Assembly (NCBI GenBank): GCA_035527155.1
Contig: DATLBB010000277.1
Span: 1-16,506, forward strand
Origin: CS2-K091 sp035527155
Lineage (GTDB): Bacteria; Planctomycetota; Phycisphaerae; Sedimentisphaerales; Anaerobacaceae
DNA: 16,506 nt
Reading direction: 5' to 3'
Part shown: positions 15,416 through 16,506 of the stretch, one piece after another
Position numbering within the stretch: position 1 is the stretch's first letter
Layout of the letters: each line of letters starts with the position of its first letter
Program-made: the position numbers and the translations under genes
Notes under the pieces: generated by a model
Told to the model about the DNA's origin: nothing
Database searches by the model: none
Seen by the model: only the letters and a program-made list of their open reading frames with translations

Positions 15416-16319
15416 CGCTTGCTCCAACCAGGTTGACAAAGATTTCGTGCAGCGAGGGCACTTTTACCTCAAAGGCCCGCACTTTTGCGCGCTGCAGAAG
15501 TGCCTGTAGAAACTGCTGGGTATCCGCATCGGCCAGGGTGACATCCAGGCGCTTTCCCTCAGATTTTACGGCTGTTACCATAGGCAGGTTTTCAACAAAG
15601 GCGGTATCTCCCTCAAGCTCGACGCTGACCGTATGGGCGCTTTGCCTGGAACGGACATTGTCGAGTGTGTCATCCAATATCGGCTTGCCCTTGTTTATAA
15701 GAAGGATGAAGTCGCAAAGCTGTTCGGCCTCGTGCATTACATGCGTAGAAAAGATTACGGTTTTGCCCTCATTGCGCATCTCAAGGATGATGTTTTTTAT
15801 CAAGTCCTGGTTCAAGGGGTCAAGGCCGGAAAAGGGCTCGTCAAGAATCACGAGCTCAGGTTCGTTTATGACAGTTACAGCAAACTGCAGCTTCTGATGC
15901 ATTCCGCGAGAGAGCTCCTCTACTTTCTTGTCGGCCCAGTCAGCCAAATCAACTCGCTGGAGCCAGTGGGGGACACGATGAGTAAGCTCTTTCGTGTCGA
16001 GGCCCTTTATCGCACCAAAATATGCCAGCACCTTGCGAACCGTCATCTTGCGATACAGTCCGCGCTCCTCGGGCATATAGCCTATTCGTGTTTTGACCTG
16101 CTCAATTTGACCGTTCCCTAATATCTCGATGCGGCCACTGTCCGGGCGGATGATATTCATAATCATGCGAATTGTGGTAGTCTTGCCGGCACCGTTTGGC
16201 CCGAGGAAACCATAGACACTGCCCACGGACACGCGGACACTCAAGTTATCCACAGCGTGTACCTGGCCGAAGGACTTACAGACATTGTCAAGTAATACGG
16301 CGTTCATTTCAGATTGCAT
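15399..16319 (-). CDS. ABC exporter ATP-binding protein, NatA-like (306 aa)
   Basis: Cytoplasmic ATPase that powers the adjacent permease. Walker A is GPNGAGKTT (40-48), the signature is LSRGM (136-140, where most have LSGGQ/LSKGM), Walker B is LVILDEP (156-162), followed by FSGLD, and the switch histidine is H193 in STHVMHEAE. 'GYMPEERGLYRKM' (80-92) is typical of the NatA/CcmA-like exporter group. The C-terminal region of about 75 residues after 230 is a variable domain seen in this group. The ATG at 16319 has AGGA nine bases upstream. A second ATG at 16307 (residue 5) is a possible alternative. The gene lies 49 bp downstream of an RsmB-like gene and may share its transcript. Confidence 0.93.
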   Translation of the reverse strand: MQSEMNAVLLDNVCKSFGQVHAVDNLSVRVSVGSVYGFLGPNGAGKTTTIRMIMNIIRPDSGRIEILGNGQIEQVKTRIGYMPEERGLYRKMTVRKVLAYFGAIKGLDTKELTHRVPHWLQRVDLADWADKKVEELSRGMHQKLQFAVTVINEPELVILDEPFSGLDPLNQDLIKNIILEMRNEGKTVIFSTHVMHEAEQLCDFILLINKGKPILDDTLDNVRSRQSAHTVSVELEGDTAFVENLPMVTAVKSEGKRLDVTLADADTQQFLQALLQRAKVRAFEVKVPSLHEIFVNLVGASDAEDS

Positions 16320-16368
16320 TAATATTGATCCTGTTTGTTCATTGTAATAGCAGATGCAGCTTAAGCAA

Positions 16369-16506
16369 CTATTTTCTCGCTATGATTGCTACGTAGCCGC
16401 CATCGTGATTGATGTCGCCCACTGATGGCAGGGTAAGTAATTCGGATTCAAGCTCGAAGTCGGCATTTTTCTGCAAAAAGTCTTTTACGAGCTGATTGTT
16501 CTCGGC
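16369..16506 (-). CDS. 3' end of an RsmB-like rRNA (cytosine-C5) methyltransferase
   Basis: The frame is open from the right edge (first codon GCC at 16506-16504) for 45 codons to TAG at 16371-16369. It reads 'ENNQLVKDFLQKNADFELES', then 'LTLPS....NHDGGYVAIIARK'. The pattern 'N..LV..FL....DFEL....L.LP....DG...A...RK' is the usual C-terminus of RsmB/NOL1-NOP2-Sun family enzymes, which methylate 16S rRNA C967. The catalytic part lies outside the window, so the assignment rests on this tail only. Confidence 0.6.
   Translation of the reverse strand, partial: AENNQLVKDFLQKNADFELESELLTLPSVGDINHDGGYVAIIARK

Noticed and set aside
15416..15439. Longer permease start at a TTG (15439)
   Set aside because: The ATG at 15415 has GGAG at good spacing and gives the standard short N-terminus before TM1.

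Overview
The window looks like a chromosomal segment of a Planctomycetota bacterium, most likely of the Phycisphaerae/Sedimentisphaerales type. This is inferred from very large secreted beta-helix proteins built of 'LTNCxFxGNSA..GGGMY' repeats, a dockerin-like secreted protein, a Tat-lipoprotein sulfatase, and a shared 'PRTINL.SKGK.IT' C-terminal domain. No rRNA, tRNA, CRISPR array or insertion sequence was seen.

Layout. Positions 1-7221 (minus strand) hold two giant exported beta-helix proteins in tandem. The downstream one has no stop codon inside the window and runs off the left edge, so it is easily missed. A near-consensus promoter at 7330-7358 precedes the pair. Next is a 99-bp remnant of the same C-terminal domain (7415-7513). 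It touches the stop codon of a small secreted dockerin-type protein (7510-8343, minus). A compact divergent promoter, with two -10 boxes overlapping in TATAATTATA, separates that gene from a dinG-like helicase (8608-10677, plus). The helicase converges on dnaA (10853-12313, minus), with a 54-codon coding-like fragment between them. The 332 bp upstream of dnaA carry an AT-rich tract and DnaA-box-like 9-mers and are a candidate oriC. Beyond it lie a Tat/lipoprotein sulfatase (12646-14022, plus) and, on the minus strand, an ABC exporter pair (permease 14144-15415, ATPase 15399-16319) downstream of the 3' end of an RsmB-like rRNA methyltransferase (16369-16506).

How it fits together. The left half is surface or secreted machinery: modular adhesin-like or polysaccharide-interacting beta-helices and a dockerin-like protein that may take part in protein-protein assembly. 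The middle holds replication and repair functions (dnaA, candidate origin, dinG). The right half has a desulfating enzyme for sulfated glycans and a two-gene exporter translated with overlap. I see no convincing novel multi-gene system. The most rewarding signals are the domain remnant showing recombination among surface-protein genes, the candidate origin next to a DnaA with an altered DNA-recognition motif, and the coding-like tail after the dnaA stop.
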